NCBI GenBank assembly: GCA_000493965.1 | Contig: AWNV01000031.1 | Span: 1 to 37,044 of the forward strand | Reading direction: 5' to 3' | DNA length: 37,044 nt | Source of the DNA: Candidatus Aminicenans sakinawicola JGI OTU-1 | GTDB lineage: Bacteria; Acidobacteriota; Aminicenantia; Aminicenantales; Aminicenantaceae | In this document: positions 9,103 to 17,452 of the stretch, piece by piece | How the letters are laid out: the number at the start of each line of letters is the position of its first letter | Numbering within the stretch: the stretch's first letter is position 1 | The notes under the pieces: generated by a model | Seen by the model: only the letters and a program-made list of their open reading frames with translations | Database searches by the model: none | Told to the model about the DNA's origin: nothing | Position numbers and translations under genes: made by a program

Positions 9103-9196
9103 AGAAGAGAGCAAAGAACCGGAAAGGCCTTCGGATACCGTGCAACTAAATCTTAAATTTCCATGTTTTTTAAATTAGAAGGGAATATTTTCTTCT
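9103..9196 (+). repeat. deletion derivative of the permease-gene tail
   Basis: 9103-9138 is identical over 36 bp to 3230-3265, inside the permease gene. 9134-9196 matches 3672-3734, downstream of that gene, with one difference. The two source segments share GATAC at the junction, so this copy arose from a duplicate that lost 407 bp by recombination across a 5-bp microhomology. It leads straight into the leader of the VWA gene. Confidence 0.8.
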
Positions 9197-9277
9197 CATA
9201 ATTGTATAGAAAGTGAGAGAAAATGACATAATGCAGCATGAAAGACGAGGAGGAACGATGTCAAAGAAAATAATTTT
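9183..9277 (+). repeat. leader module (copy 1, before the VWA gene)
   Basis: About 95 bp containing the probable promoter, the GAGGAGG ribosome-binding site and the first codons ATGTCAAAGAAAATAATTTT. It recurs in inverted orientation at 17465-17559, in front of the HEAT-repeat gene, with only a few differences. The left edge overlaps the duplicated permease tail. It appears to be a transcription/translation start module copied between genes. Confidence 0.75.
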
Positions 9278-11153
9278 TGGGTTTATTGGGTTAATGTTTT
9301 TCACATGGCTTTTCGGAATGGCACCTTCTGCAGATTTCGGGACTATTAAAGGATATGTCTATGATATTGAAGGAAATGGCATCCCGGGCATTAAGGTTAC
9401 TGCAATAAATAAGGCAACAACAGTCGAATACAACTGCATAACAGACCAGAACGGATATTATATTTTTAAGAATCTTCCTGTAGGGATTTACGATTTGAAG
9501 GCAGGGATGAACGGCTACGTGATTGCGAAATTGATTGGACTTGAGGTGAAGAAAGGAACAGCCCTTACCAAACCTATCACGCTCAAGACGGCTGTACTAG
9601 TAAAGGAGACAGAAGAGGCTGGTGTCCTTGGTGGTGTCGTTGGCGGAGTTATAGGTGGGGTAGTATCTCCAAAAAAAGGTGATGTATACAGGAATAGACC
9701 TCAAGAACCGTATCCTCCTTCACATTTTCAGCGGTTTAATACAGAGGAATACAACCGGATCTATGAAAATATCTATCTGGATACCATAAACAATCCTCTG
9801 TCTACTTTTTCCATTGATGTAGATACCGCATCTTATTCGAATATAAGACGGTTTATTCAAGACAATCAGTTTCCTCTTAAGGATGCTGTGCGTATTGAGG
9901 AGATGATTAATTATTTTGATTATGACTATCCTCTTCCGAAAGAGAAATATCCATTTTCGATTAATACCGAAATATCGTCTTGCCCCTGGAATCCTGCACA
10001 CAGATTGATCCATATAGGCCTCCAGGGAAGAAAGCTGGATACAAAGAATATACCCCAAAGCAACCTTGTTTTTTTACTGGATGTTTCAGGCTCTATGCGA
10101 TCTCCCAATAAACTTCCTTTACTCCAATCGGCATTTAAACTGTTAGTCAAGCAGCTAAATGAAAATGACCGAACCTCGATTGTAGTTTATGCCGGGGCTG
10201 CCGGTCTTGTACTTCCTTCCACTTCAGGAAATCAAAAAGAAAAGATAATCGAAGCTATAAACAGGCTGAGGGCAGGCGGTTCGACTGCAGGCGGGGAAGG
10301 AATTAAGCTGGCATACAAGGTTGCATTTGAGAATTTTATCAAGGGCGGGAATAACCGTATCATCCTGGCTACAGACGGAGATTTTAATATTGGTGTTTCA
10401 AGCACATCCGAACTCGTGCGCATGGTCGAGGAAAAGCGTAAGAGAGGTGTATTCCTGACAGTTCTGGGGTTTGGTATGGGGAACTACAAGGACGGCCGCA
10501 TGGAGCAGATCGCTAATAAAGGTAATGGAAACTATTTTTATATCGATAGTTTACTCGAGGCTAAAAAAGTTTTTATTGATGATATGAGAGGAACGCTTTT
10601 CACTATTGCAAAGGATGTAAAGATCCAGGTCGAGTTTAATCCTGCTAAGGTCAAAGCATACAGGCTCATAGGATATGAGAATAGGATGCTTAAAAAAGAA
10701 GATTTTGCAGACGACACCAAAGATGCCGGGGAACTCGGTGCAGGCCACACAGTCACTGCTCTTTATGAGATTGTTCCTTATGGTTCCAATGAGGAGATGC
10801 CAGTAGTAGATGAACTTAAATACCAGGAGACAAAAATCACTACCGAAGCATTGAAAAGCAAAGAGGTTATGACAGTGAAGTTAAGATATAAAGAACCGGA
10901 TGAAGAGAAGAGCAAATTGATCGAACGTTCCCTGATTGATAAAAATGTGGAGTTCAGCAAGGCCTCGAATAATTTCAGATTTTCTGCAGCAGTGGCTGAA
11001 TTTGGAATGCTGCTAAGAGATTCAAAATTTAAAGGTAACTCCTCTTACGAAACAGTTTTAAATCTGGCACGAAGCGCAAAAGACAAGGATTTTCACGGCT
11101 ATAGAGCCGAGTTTATTCAGCTTGTTGAAATGTGTTCACTTTTAAGTAAATAA
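9258..11153 (+). CDS. secreted VWA-domain protein, YfbK-type with carboxypeptidase-regulatory-like domain
   Basis: 631 aa from the ATG at 9258, which follows a strong GAGGAGG site; the longer in-frame starts at 9213 and 9234 lack one. Parts: signal peptide (residues 1-24), a carboxypeptidase-regulatory-like beta-sandwich (about 28-115, GTIKGYVYDIEGNGIPGIKV), a Gly/Val-rich linker (about 121-138), a VWA N-terminal YfbK domain (about 165-260, NPLSTFSIDVDTASYSNIRR), a VWA domain with an intact MIDAS motif DVSGS (275-279), and a DUF3520-type C-terminal region. Proteins of this type are exported metal-ion-dependent adhesion/scaffold factors in many Acidobacteriota, Bacteroidota and Proteobacteria; the exact partner is unknown. 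Confidence 0.88.
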   Translation: MSKKIIFGFIGLMFFTWLFGMAPSADFGTIKGYVYDIEGNGIPGIKVTAINKATTVEYNCITDQNGYYIFKNLPVGIYDLKAGMNGYVIAKLIGLEVKKGTALTKPITLKTAVLVKETEEAGVLGGVVGGVIGGVVSPKKGDVYRNRPQEPYPPSHFQRFNTEEYNRIYENIYLDTINNPLSTFSIDVDTASYSNIRRFIQDNQFPLKDAVRIEEMINYFDYDYPLPKEKYPFSINTEISSCPWNPAHRLIHIGLQGRKLDTKNIPQSNLVFLLDVSGSMRSPNKLPLLQSAFKLLVKQLNENDRTSIVVYAGAAGLVLPSTSGNQKEKIIEAINRLRAGGSTAGGEGIKLAYKVAFENFIKGGNNRIILATDGDFNIGVSSTSELVRMVEEKRKRGVFLTVLGFGMGNYKDGRMEQIANKGNGNYFYIDSLLEAKKVFIDDMRGTLFTIAKDVKIQVEFNPAKVKAYRLIGYENRMLKKEDFADDTKDAGELGAGHTVTALYEIVPYGSNEEMPVVDELKYQETKITTEALKSKEVMTVKLRYKEPDEEKSKLIERSLIDKNVEFSKASNNFRFSAAVAEFGMLLRDSKFKGNSSYETVLNLARSAKDKDFHGYRAEFIQLVEMCSLLSK

Positions 11154-11159
11154 TCCAGA

Positions 11160-11311
11160 TTAAATGTTAGGTTTTTTTAGGTGTAGTAATTTCCTAAATG
11201 CTAATGCTAAAGATGGCACATACTTTTCCTGTTCGAGGGCAACGATCGTCTGCCGTGTACATTTAGCACGATCTGCAAGTTCCTCTTGAGTCATCTCGCC
11301 ACTCTCAAACC
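11160..11311 (-). pseudogene. XRE-family regulator remnant
   Basis: On the minus strand the frame reads FESGEMTQEELADRAKCTRQ, then TIVALEQEKYVPSLALAF. This is the central part of a short Cro/C1-type helix-turn-helix regulator of the YozG/YdeB-like type. After LALAF the normal C-terminus is replaced by a short unrelated tail (KPNI, stop at 11160-11162). The N-terminus runs into IS-end-like repeats at 11308 and has no start codon with a ribosome-binding site. It is therefore a truncated remnant. Confidence 0.6.
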
Positions 11312-11347
11312 GGACATTTTCACGTTGCTAAGAACCGGACATTTTCA
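11308..11347. repeat. direct repeats resembling an IS21-like end
   Basis: AACCGGACATTTTCA occurs twice, at 11308-11322 and 11333-11347, 25 bp apart. Repeats of this form are common at the ends of IS21-like elements, and the repeats truncate the XRE remnant. No transposase gene is present here. I read this as an IS scar; the family assignment is uncertain. Confidence 0.35.
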
Positions 11348-11427
11348 TTTTGCTTTGACATCAATCTCACAACCAATTGACAATTCTATTCATGATTCCT
11401 ATAATCTTGATGTAAATAGGAGGAAAG

Positions 11428-12180
11428 ATGAAAAAAATAATGGTATTTATGGCTTTTGTTTCCATAGCCATCTGGCTCAGTTCTTGTGCTCCGACAGCAT
11501 CCGTCACCTCCGCTGGCGGTCCTTCTATCAGTCAGGCCCAGGCAGAACCTTACAACGGTCCCAAAGTAAGACTAGCTGTCGGCCAATTTCAGGACAAAAC
11601 AGCTCAGGGTGGTGGTAGTGCTTATTGGTTAGGAAATTTTGGTGTAACCTGGAAGCAGATTGGTGAGGGAACGAGGGATATGCTGACTACAGCTTTGTTC
11701 AACACCAACAGATATATAGTTCTGGAAAGAGAGCAGCTTGATGAGGTTTTAAAAGAACAGGATTTAGGGGAGTCAGGCAGAATAAAAAAAGGCACAGAAG
11801 CGCCTATCGGAGAAATCTATGGTGCCGACCTTCTAATAATAGCAGCAGTGACAGAATTTTCAGGAAGCACTAAGGGAGTCAAAGGTGGAACTGAGATTCT
11901 GAGAGTTAGAGTTGGGGGCGGCTTGGGCAAAGGCCATATTGCCATAGACATCAGAATTATCGATGTTAAAACTTCTCAAATTGTAGCTTCAACCTCAGTA
12001 GAAGGCAATATCTCCAGCATCGGACTTGAAGGTAGTACTGAAATTGGCAGCAGCCTTCCTGTTTCTCTTAGTGGATTTAACAAGACTCCGATTGAGAAAG
12101 CCATCAGAGTTTGCATCCGGAAGGCCGTCGAATATATTGTCGGCCAAACACCAAGAGAATATTACCGTTATAATAAGTAA
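11428..12180 (+). CDS. CsgG/HfaB-family outer-membrane lipoprotein
   Basis: 250 aa with a lipoprotein signal peptide ending in LSSC (Cys20). The mature part begins near KVRLAVGQFQDKT and contains TRDMLTTALFNTNRYIVLER, the conserved CsgG core, followed by GEIYGADLLIIAAVTEF and a C-terminal helix with IEKAIRVCIRKAVEYIV. CsgG-type proteins are periplasm-facing lipoproteins, some of which form outer-membrane export pores. There is no neighbouring curli gene, so this is one of the many stand-alone family members whose role is not known. A GGAGG-type site (AGGAGG at 11418-11423) precedes the ATG. Confidence 0.85.
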   Translation: MKKIMVFMAFVSIAIWLSSCAPTASVTSAGGPSISQAQAEPYNGPKVRLAVGQFQDKTAQGGGSAYWLGNFGVTWKQIGEGTRDMLTTALFNTNRYIVLEREQLDEVLKEQDLGESGRIKKGTEAPIGEIYGADLLIIAAVTEFSGSTKGVKGGTEILRVRVGGGLGKGHIAIDIRIIDVKTSQIVASTSVEGNISSIGLEGSTEIGSSLPVSLSGFNKTPIEKAIRVCIRKAVEYIVGQTPREYYRYNK

Positions 12181-12208
12181 GTAAACTGATCCTGCGTTTA
12201 CAGTTTAC
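12181..12208 (+). terminator. possible transcript hairpin after the CsgG-like gene
   Basis: GTAAACTG (12181-12188) and CAGTTTAC (12201-12208) form a perfect 8-bp inverted repeat immediately after the stop codon. There is no T-run after it, so a Rho-independent terminator is only possible. The remaining bases to 12334 show no gene. Confidence 0.3.
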
Positions 12209-12334
12209 GGATTAGAGCTTACGAATGACAGATTAGGATCTATTGCTTTCTTGGAGTTTGCTCAAGAACTCTTACTCCTGCCCCCCTGTTGTCAATTAAT
12301 TGTTGTGACCAATCAATGTAAGCAGTCCCACAAG

Positions 12335-12856
12335 TCATCTCTTTCGCAAACGCGGGATCCACATTGGTACTTCCTGGATATATCGTTCATACTCCTCGCC
12401 AAAGCGAGCAAGCAGCAACCTTTCTTCGTAGAGTGATATGTAATGCAAAAATAGGATCGCAATAATCCACACAAATATAGCAGCAAGTGATATATTAAGC
12501 ATAATAAAGCCAAGATAAAGCAAGATTTCGCTCAGGTATATTGGATGCCGGACAATATTGAACACACTCTTCCTGATTACGCAAGGAGTTTCTCTCTTTT
12601 CACTGAATACGATAGACAGACCATTTCTTGCCAGAATGCAGGACAGAACAAGTAAAACGACTCCAAAAGGTATTCTAACGCCAAGTGGTACATAGTGGTT
12701 AAGGAAAGTAGTGTACTTTAAGAAGAACGTGTCGAGCATCCACGTCGCAACAAATAGGCATGACAGTATTATCTGTCCAGCATCGCCAACTGTATGTTCT
12801 CCAGTAAGATCATCCCGCTGTTTCTGTTCTTCCCTATGTGTTTGTTTTCGAGCCAT
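12335..12856 (-). CDS. isoprenylcysteine carboxyl methyltransferase (ICMT)-type membrane protein
   Basis: 173 aa with about four hydrophobic segments. The signature RHPIYLSEILLYLGF followed near the C-terminus by YEERLLLARFGEEYERYIQE is the SAM-binding and active-site pattern of the ICMT/PEMT methyltransferase superfamily. Bacterial members methylate small molecules or lipids at the membrane; the substrate here is unknown. The gene starts 40 bp after the attC site at 12897-12968 and runs in the direction that site predicts for the next cassette, so it is probably a cassette gene. No attC site is found after its stop, so its own recombination site has been lost. Confidence 0.82.
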   Translation of the reverse strand: MARKQTHREEQKQRDDLTGEHTVGDAGQIILSCLFVATWMLDTFFLKYTTFLNHYVPLGVRIPFGVVLLVLSCILARNGLSIVFSEKRETPCVIRKSVFNIVRHPIYLSEILLYLGFIMLNISLAAIFVWIIAILFLHYISLYEERLLLARFGEEYERYIQEVPMWIPRLRKR

Positions 12857-12896
12857 ATTATCTCCTTTTCCACGTCCTATTTTATAAGGGAATGCG

Positions 12897-12968
12897 TGCT
12901 AACGAAATGCATCACCTGCCGCCATAGAGCGCAGCGGAATGGCGGTCAGGTGCACACTGTTGTTAGCT
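12897..12968 (-). repeat. attC-like integron recombination site
   Basis: On the minus strand the site starts GCTAACAACAGTGTGCACC and ends TTTCGTTAGCA, so the R'' (GCTAAC) and R' (GTTAGC) core boxes are complementary. Between them the arms CACCTGACCGCCAT and ATGGCGGCAGGTG pair, with a central GCGCTC loop region. The size of about 72 bp and the layout are those of a short canonical attC site. It follows the catalase stop codon by about 50 bp, so it closes a catalase cassette. Confidence 0.82.
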
Positions 12969-13017
12969 GATCTATATGATCTTAGGATCTTCGAATAAAT
13001 GAAAGAATTGCTGCCTC

Positions 13018-14535
13018 TTATGTTCCCTCTTGAGTGGCCTTAACTCGCTCATCTTGAGACATCTCTGCTAATCGTTTAACTTCAGCTACATCAAGTCCTA
13101 AACCTTTGGCCACACGGCTTCCATAATCAGGATCAGCTTTATAGAAAATAGCTGTTTGACGCAGTTGAATATGCTTTCGGGCATTACAAAGGTGAGAGGT
13201 GATATTTCCAATAAGATGATCGCGGTCTTCATCAGTCATTACCCGACGATAGAGTTCTCCAGCTTGAAAAAAGTCATCATCAGAAAGGGTATAAGGATGG
13301 CGCCCTGCCGTTCCAGAAACATCAAATCCTGGTTCAGCAGCAGTTGGTTGGGGTTCCGGACCCCCAAAGCTGTTAGGATAGTAATTTGGACTATCCCCAC
13401 TGTTGTCACCGAAACACATGAATCCATCGCGTTGATAATAATTAACCTTTGCGGCTTTGGGTCTATTTATCGGTAGCAAATGATAATTCGGACCCAATCT
13501 ATGAATATGGGTATCATGATACGCAAATAGTCTCCCCTGAAGCATTTTATCCGGTGATGCTGCAATCCCAGGAACAAAATTCGCAGGAGAAAAAGCAGCC
13601 TGCTCTACTTCAGCAAAATAATTTTTAGGATTACGATTGAGTACCATCCGTCCTATAGTGATTGGAGGAAAGTCAGCATGGAACCAAACTTTGGTTATGT
13701 CGAACGGATCAAAGCGGTATTCCTTTGCTTGTTCAGGCGTCATAATCTGAACTTCCACTCGCCAGGAGGGATACTCACCTTGCTCGATGGCTTTATAAAG
13801 ATCCCGTGTTGCATGATCAGGATCCTCCCCTTTCAGTTTCGTGGCTTCATCCCGAGTGAGATTCTGAATACCTTGCTCTGTTTTAAAATGATACTGTACC
13901 CAGCAATATTCACCTTTATCATTATACCACTTGAAAGTATGGCTACTGTAACCATTCATGTGGCGAAACGCCCTTGGCGTGCCCCGATCAGAAAATAGGA
14001 TAGTCACTTGATGGATTGATTCTGGTGTAAGTGAAAGGAAATCCCAAAACATATCCGCATCTTTTAAATTTGTCCCCGGATGACGCTTCTGGGTGTGGAT
14101 GAAATCGGGAAATTTCATGGGATCCCGGATAAAAAAGACAGGCGTATTATTTCCGGTCATATCATAATTACCTTCCTCAGTATAGAACTTCACAGCAAAA
14201 CCGCGAGGGTCGCGTTCAGCATCGGCTGATCCTTTTTCTCCCCCAACTGTGGAGAAACGAACAAATACATCGGTGCGTTTTCCGATCTCAGAAAGAAATT
14301 TAGCTCTTGTGTATTTCGTAACATCAGCGGTGACCTCAAAATAGCCGTGTGCACCTGTCCCCTTAGCGTGCACCACTCGTTCAGGTATACGTTCTCTATT
14401 AAAATGACCGAGTTTTTCTAAAAAATGAGTATCTTGCAATAATAGAGGACCTGTACTTCCTGCTGTTTTGCTGTTTATGTCCTCATCAACGGGTGCGCCA
14501 AAGCCGGTAGTGTAAATATTTTTATCTTTTGACAT
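13018..14535 (-). CDS. katA: monofunctional haem catalase (clade 3)
   Basis: 505 aa, full length for a small-subunit catalase that converts hydrogen peroxide to water and oxygen. The distal haem residues are His56 (RVVHAKGTGA) and Asn129 (GNNTPVFFIRDP); the proximal haem ligand is Tyr339 (RLFAYHDTHIHRLG). The spacing between these residues equals that of bovine catalase (His75, Asn148, Tyr358). A strong AAAGGAGG site precedes the ATG. The gene lies between two attC-like sites that both point in its direction (14571-14700 upstream, 12897-12968 downstream), so it looks like a cassette gene despite its unusual size. It is cytoplasmic and probably protects against oxidative stress. Confidence 0.96.
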   Translation of the reverse strand: MSKDKNIYTTGFGAPVDEDINSKTAGSTGPLLLQDTHFLEKLGHFNRERIPERVVHAKGTGAHGYFEVTADVTKYTRAKFLSEIGKRTDVFVRFSTVGGEKGSADAERDPRGFAVKFYTEEGNYDMTGNNTPVFFIRDPMKFPDFIHTQKRHPGTNLKDADMFWDFLSLTPESIHQVTILFSDRGTPRAFRHMNGYSSHTFKWYNDKGEYCWVQYHFKTEQGIQNLTRDEATKLKGEDPDHATRDLYKAIEQGEYPSWRVEVQIMTPEQAKEYRFDPFDITKVWFHADFPPITIGRMVLNRNPKNYFAEVEQAAFSPANFVPGIAASPDKMLQGRLFAYHDTHIHRLGPNYHLLPINRPKAAKVNYYQRDGFMCFGDNSGDSPNYYPNSFGGPEPQPTAAEPGFDVSGTAGRHPYTLSDDDFFQAGELYRRVMTDEDRDHLIGNITSHLCNARKHIQLRQTAIFYKADPDYGSRVAKGLGLDVAEVKRLAEMSQDERVKATQEGT

Positions 14536-14570
14536 GTGAAACCTCCTTTCATTTTATAAATTTAGTTTCT

Positions 14571-14700
14571 CAGCTAACAATTACTATACTGCATGCTATA
14601 TTTTGAGAAAAACACAGCCGTAGAACCGTTTAAAAATTATGAATTCCTCTAAAATATGCTAACAATACAGTAAAATTTTATCAATATCCTTGTTATATAG
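14571..14700 (-). repeat. long AT-rich attC-like site (copy A)
   Basis: One of three copies of a ~130-bp element (others 19876-20004 and 34247-34377). In the minus direction it opens with CTATATAACAAGGATATTG and closes with GTTAGCTG. The inner box ATATTGATA pairs with the segment near TATAGTAATTG at the other end, as L''/L' boxes should. The middle contains an AT-rich hairpin (GCTATATTTT gaga AAAACACAGC, imperfect in this copy). It lies 36 bp upstream of the catalase start. Confidence 0.65.
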
Positions 14701-14807
14701 CAAGCTATTGTTTTCGTTCAGAAAGTGGGTTTTATCAGGCGGAAGTTCTCAAGTGGAGTGAGGAGAACAATAAAAAATACACGATAACTGCTGAACGAGA
14801 ACGAGAA

Positions 14808-15050
14808 GGGGTCGGGCCATGCTAACTTATAGATATCAGGAAAGATACCATATAATAAGGGCTGATATTTTGCCTTAAAAGATCCTTTTTGGGCCCCAAA
14901 AAAGCACTTTAAGAAAAGCTCTAAAAATAATATCGAATGATCTACTTAAACGTACATTTTTGCCACTAAAAGCATTGCTTTAAGGCCGATTTTAAGGCCG
15001 TTTTTCAGTTTAACTCCTTAAAATTCAAGCAGTTAGTGTGGCCCGACCCC
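14808..15050. mobile_element. MITE-like element, 243 bp
   Basis: The ends carry 20-bp terminal inverted repeats, GGGGTCGGGCCATGCTAACT on the left and its near-perfect complement on the right (18 of 20 positions match). The interior has no ORF and holds several short inverted repeats (for example around AAGGCCGATTTTAAGGCCG). A non-autonomous transposable element fits best. No clear target duplication is seen. It lies in the 700-bp gene-free stretch between the catalase and MNT genes. Confidence 0.65.
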
Positions 15051-15066
15051 AATATCACCCCAATAT

Positions 15067-15142
15067 CCTAACAAAATCCAAAAAGGGAAATCCTGTATTT
15101 ATTTTTTCTTTATAGGTATATAGGTATAATAATTGTTAGATG
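15067..15142 (+). repeat. possible compact attC site before the MNT-HEPN pair
   Basis: CCTAACAA at 15067-15074 and TTGTTAGAT at 15133-15141 are complementary R''/R'-type boxes 76 bp apart. The right box GTTAGAT fits the GTTRRRY core, and it is followed by a cassette-type gene in the same orientation. The inner boxes are weakly paired, so this may be a partial or degenerate site. Confidence 0.4.
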
Positions 15143-15244
15143 GAAGCATCTCCGAAACCGTGATGGAACAAAGAGGGGACTCACCTTATACTGTGGATTG
15201 ATGAAAAAGGAGATAATAATTACAATAAATGGTATAATTTATCC

Positions 15245-15514
15245 ATGATTACGGAAAAAGACAAAAAAACAATTCGGGAAATATCGGAAAAATACCATAT
15301 AAAACGGGTATTGTTGTTCGGTTCCAGTCTAGACACATCAAAAGAAAGCCATGACATCGATATCGGCGTTGAAGGAATATCTCCAAAAGATTTTTTCCGC
15401 TATTATGGTGAGCTTATTTTTGCGCTTTCCAAGCCAGTTGACGTTATTGATCTATCTGATACATCAAAATTTATCAAATTAGTCAAAGAAGAAGGGGTGC
15501 CACTTTATGGCTAG
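15245..15514 (+). CDS. MNT-type nucleotidyltransferase (antitoxin of MNT-HEPN module)
   Basis: 89 aa with the minimal nucleotidyltransferase signature: RVLLFGSSLDTSKESHDIDI (GSS plus the D-x-D metal ligands in DIDIGV). In MNT-HEPN systems this protein AMPylates or otherwise neutralises the HEPN partner. Its stop overlaps the HEPN start by 8 bp (15507-15514), so translation is coupled. It is preceded by an attC-like R' box at 15135, which marks it as the first gene of a cassette. An AAGGAG site and a TATAAT sequence close to the ATG are visible. Confidence 0.8.
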   Translation: MITEKDKKTIREISEKYHIKRVLLFGSSLDTSKESHDIDIGVEGISPKDFFRYYGELIFALSKPVDVIDLSDTSKFIKLVKEEGVPLYG

Positions 15515-15767
15515 CTATAAAAATCGCATTGAAGCTGAATATGAAGCCATAGAGAAAACACTCTCTTCCCTACCATCTAAATCATTATCTGATTTATCAG
15601 AGTTAGAACTTGCAGGTGTAGCTACATTGATACATAACTTCTACAATGGTATTGAAAATGTATTAAAGCAAGTTTTTCATGCAAAAACCATTGAAATACC
15701 ACAAGGGCCATCTTGGCATAGGAATTTCCTTCATAACAGCTTAATTGGTATGGCGTCACAGGTTTAA
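15507..15767 (+). pseudogene. HEPN toxin, 3'-truncated
   Basis: The 86 visible residues match the N-terminal two-thirds of the HEPN protein paired with MNT antitoxins: EYEAIEKTLSSLPSKSLSDL, then ELAGVATLIHNFYNGIENVL and IPQGPSWHRNFL. Intact family members continue for about 40-50 more residues, including the catalytic R-x4-6-H motif. Here the frame leaves the family after SWHRNFLH and stops at 15765, where the convergent HEAT-repeat gene begins. The RNase active site is therefore missing and the toxin should be inactive. The junction also removed the expected downstream attC site. Confidence 0.75.
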
Positions 15768-17452
15768 TATTCCAATCTTTCCAGCGCTTCCCCAGCATAG
15801 ATCCGGACCTCTGCATCATCATCACTTAGGGCTTTCTTCAAAGCGCTAACAGTTTGTTTTGACCCTATCTTAAGGAAAGCCACCATAATTTCCCGCTTTA
15901 CATGAACATTTAGCTCCGCCTCTTCCAGAATATTGAGAAGAGGATCCACTGCTTTTTCTGAACCAAGGTCTCCTAAAGAAGAAACAACAGCCTTGCGGTT
16001 CCAGTAACTAGGTTCGTCCAGGGCTGCGATCAAAGGATCGAGGGCTTTCTGTGAACCAATCTTTCCTAAAGCAGCAGCTGCAGTGTAGAATGCAGGACCT
16101 GATTCTTCCTTGAGCATAATGCTAAGCGGTTCTACTGCCTTTTCGGCACGTATCTGTCCCAGAGCACGAGCAGCATAGTATCGTATATTATTGTTTTTGT
16201 CAGTAAGACTTTCTATTAAAGCATCAACTGCTCTAGGCGACTCGATTTTTCCCAGAGAAGAAGCAGCTATTTGGCGCAGCGATGGGTCAGGATCTTTAAG
16301 AAGCTTTGTCAAAGGGATTACTGACTGTTCACCGATTTTTTCCAGCGCTTCAACATAGGGATAACGGAAATGCCAGTTGTCAGTCAACCGCAGGGCCCGG
16401 ATATATTTCTCTGCGCGGCTTTCCGACTCGATTGAGTTTATTCCTTCAGGAATTTTGGGAAACATTCGAGAACGAACATAAATATGTGAAAATCCGACAA
16501 GCAGTAAAATGTAAATAGAAAGAACAGCCGCGATTTCGCCCTTCCGCTCTGGAATTTTCTTTTTAAAGAGAAGACGCGCGGGTATCGTAAATACGCTTGA
16601 GATGAACTTTGGCAGTGGAAAGAGAAAAGACGTTTTCATACTGTATTTTTCATATTGGTTTCCCAGTTGTTTCTTCATTTTTCGCTCTTCAAGAAGCGCA
16701 ACACCTATAATGATCATCGCTGAAAGCAGCCAAGGAAGGGAGGCTGCAATACCCCAGGATCTCTTGGGATATCTTACCCGAATCAGGGCAAGCAGCATTC
16801 CGTAGCTCCAGATAATCCATCCTAAATACTGAGGATGGCGTGAAATCCTGTAGATCCAGAAATCCGCCATGTCTTTTTTTCGCTGCCTAGAGATAAACCA
16901 TGTGAAAGTGCCGATGATAAAAAGAAGAAGCCCAATTCCCACCAGTAAATATACCAGGGGGTAGTGAATATCAACTCCAATCTTTAAAAAGAGAGACCTA
17001 GTCAGCCTATATGGAAGATAGACGATATCTCCCAGCTGTCCAGCATTAAAAGAAATATCCAGAACAGGCAGCCATACGACATTCAGCACACCCAATCCGG
17101 CAAGAAAGAACATAACTGTAGCGAACTGGGCAAAAACGGGAAGAAATATCATCAGAGCTCCAGCAGATGCAAGCCCTCTTTTGCCGGTTATAAAACCAGC
17201 TGCGATTAGTACGATCATAAGAACGAAGCAGATGTATCCAATAAGCCGAATGTGGTAATGGCTTATGAACAATTCAGTATGGAAAACAGTTGATTCGTCT
17301 GCATGGGAATCACCCTCTAGAGCTGGAACTGTGCTGTACAGAGCTTTGTTCAAAAGACCAGGCAGTTCCAATGAGGCAAAAGTCAGCCCAAAGCTGAAAA
17401 TCACAGCTAAGAGTATTAAAAGAAATCCGGAAGTCCATTTTTTGTTATTCAT
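15764..17452 (-). CDS. ICMT-like membrane domain fused to HEAT/PBS-lyase repeats
   Basis: 562 aa. The N-terminal ~330 residues contain about eight membrane helices and end in an ICMT-like methyltransferase motif: YRISRHPQYLGWIIWSYGML followed by LLEERKMKKQLGNQYEKYSM. After one more helix (about 310-330), residues ~370-560 are five to six HEAT/PBS-lyase-type repeats of about 31 residues (LTKLLKDPDPSLRQIAASSL, GKIESPRAVDALIESL and so on). The fusion suggests a membrane methyltransferase with a cytoplasmic or periplasmic protein-binding scaffold. Function is not known. The ATG overlaps the stop of an 11-codon leader ORF (ATGA). The 3' end abuts the truncated HEPN gene. Confidence 0.78.
   Translation of the reverse strand: MNNKKWTSGFLLILLAVIFSFGLTFASLELPGLLNKALYSTVPALEGDSHADESTVFHTELFISHYHIRLIGYICFVLMIVLIAAGFITGKRGLASAGALMIFLPVFAQFATVMFFLAGLGVLNVVWLPVLDISFNAGQLGDIVYLPYRLTRSLFLKIGVDIHYPLVYLLVGIGLLLFIIGTFTWFISRQRKKDMADFWIYRISRHPQYLGWIIWSYGMLLALIRVRYPKRSWGIAASLPWLLSAMIIIGVALLEERKMKKQLGNQYEKYSMKTSFLFPLPKFISSVFTIPARLLFKKKIPERKGEIAAVLSIYILLLVGFSHIYVRSRMFPKIPEGINSIESESRAEKYIRALRLTDNWHFRYPYVEALEKIGEQSVIPLTKLLKDPDPSLRQIAASSLGKIESPRAVDALIESLTDKNNNIRYYAARALGQIRAEKAVEPLSIMLKEESGPAFYTAAAALGKIGSQKALDPLIAALDEPSYWNRKAVVSSLGDLGSEKAVDPLLNILEEAELNVHVKREIMVAFLKIGSKQTVSALKKALSDDDAEVRIYAGEALERLEY

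Noticed and set aside
9213..9257. Longer N-terminus for the VWA protein
   Set aside because: The added residues would be encoded by the copied leader and spoil the signal peptide; GAGGAGG points to the ATG at 9258.
14808..15062. CRISPR-like clustering of short repeats
   Set aside because: The repeats are inverted and irregular, with no constant spacer length. No cas gene is present in the window.
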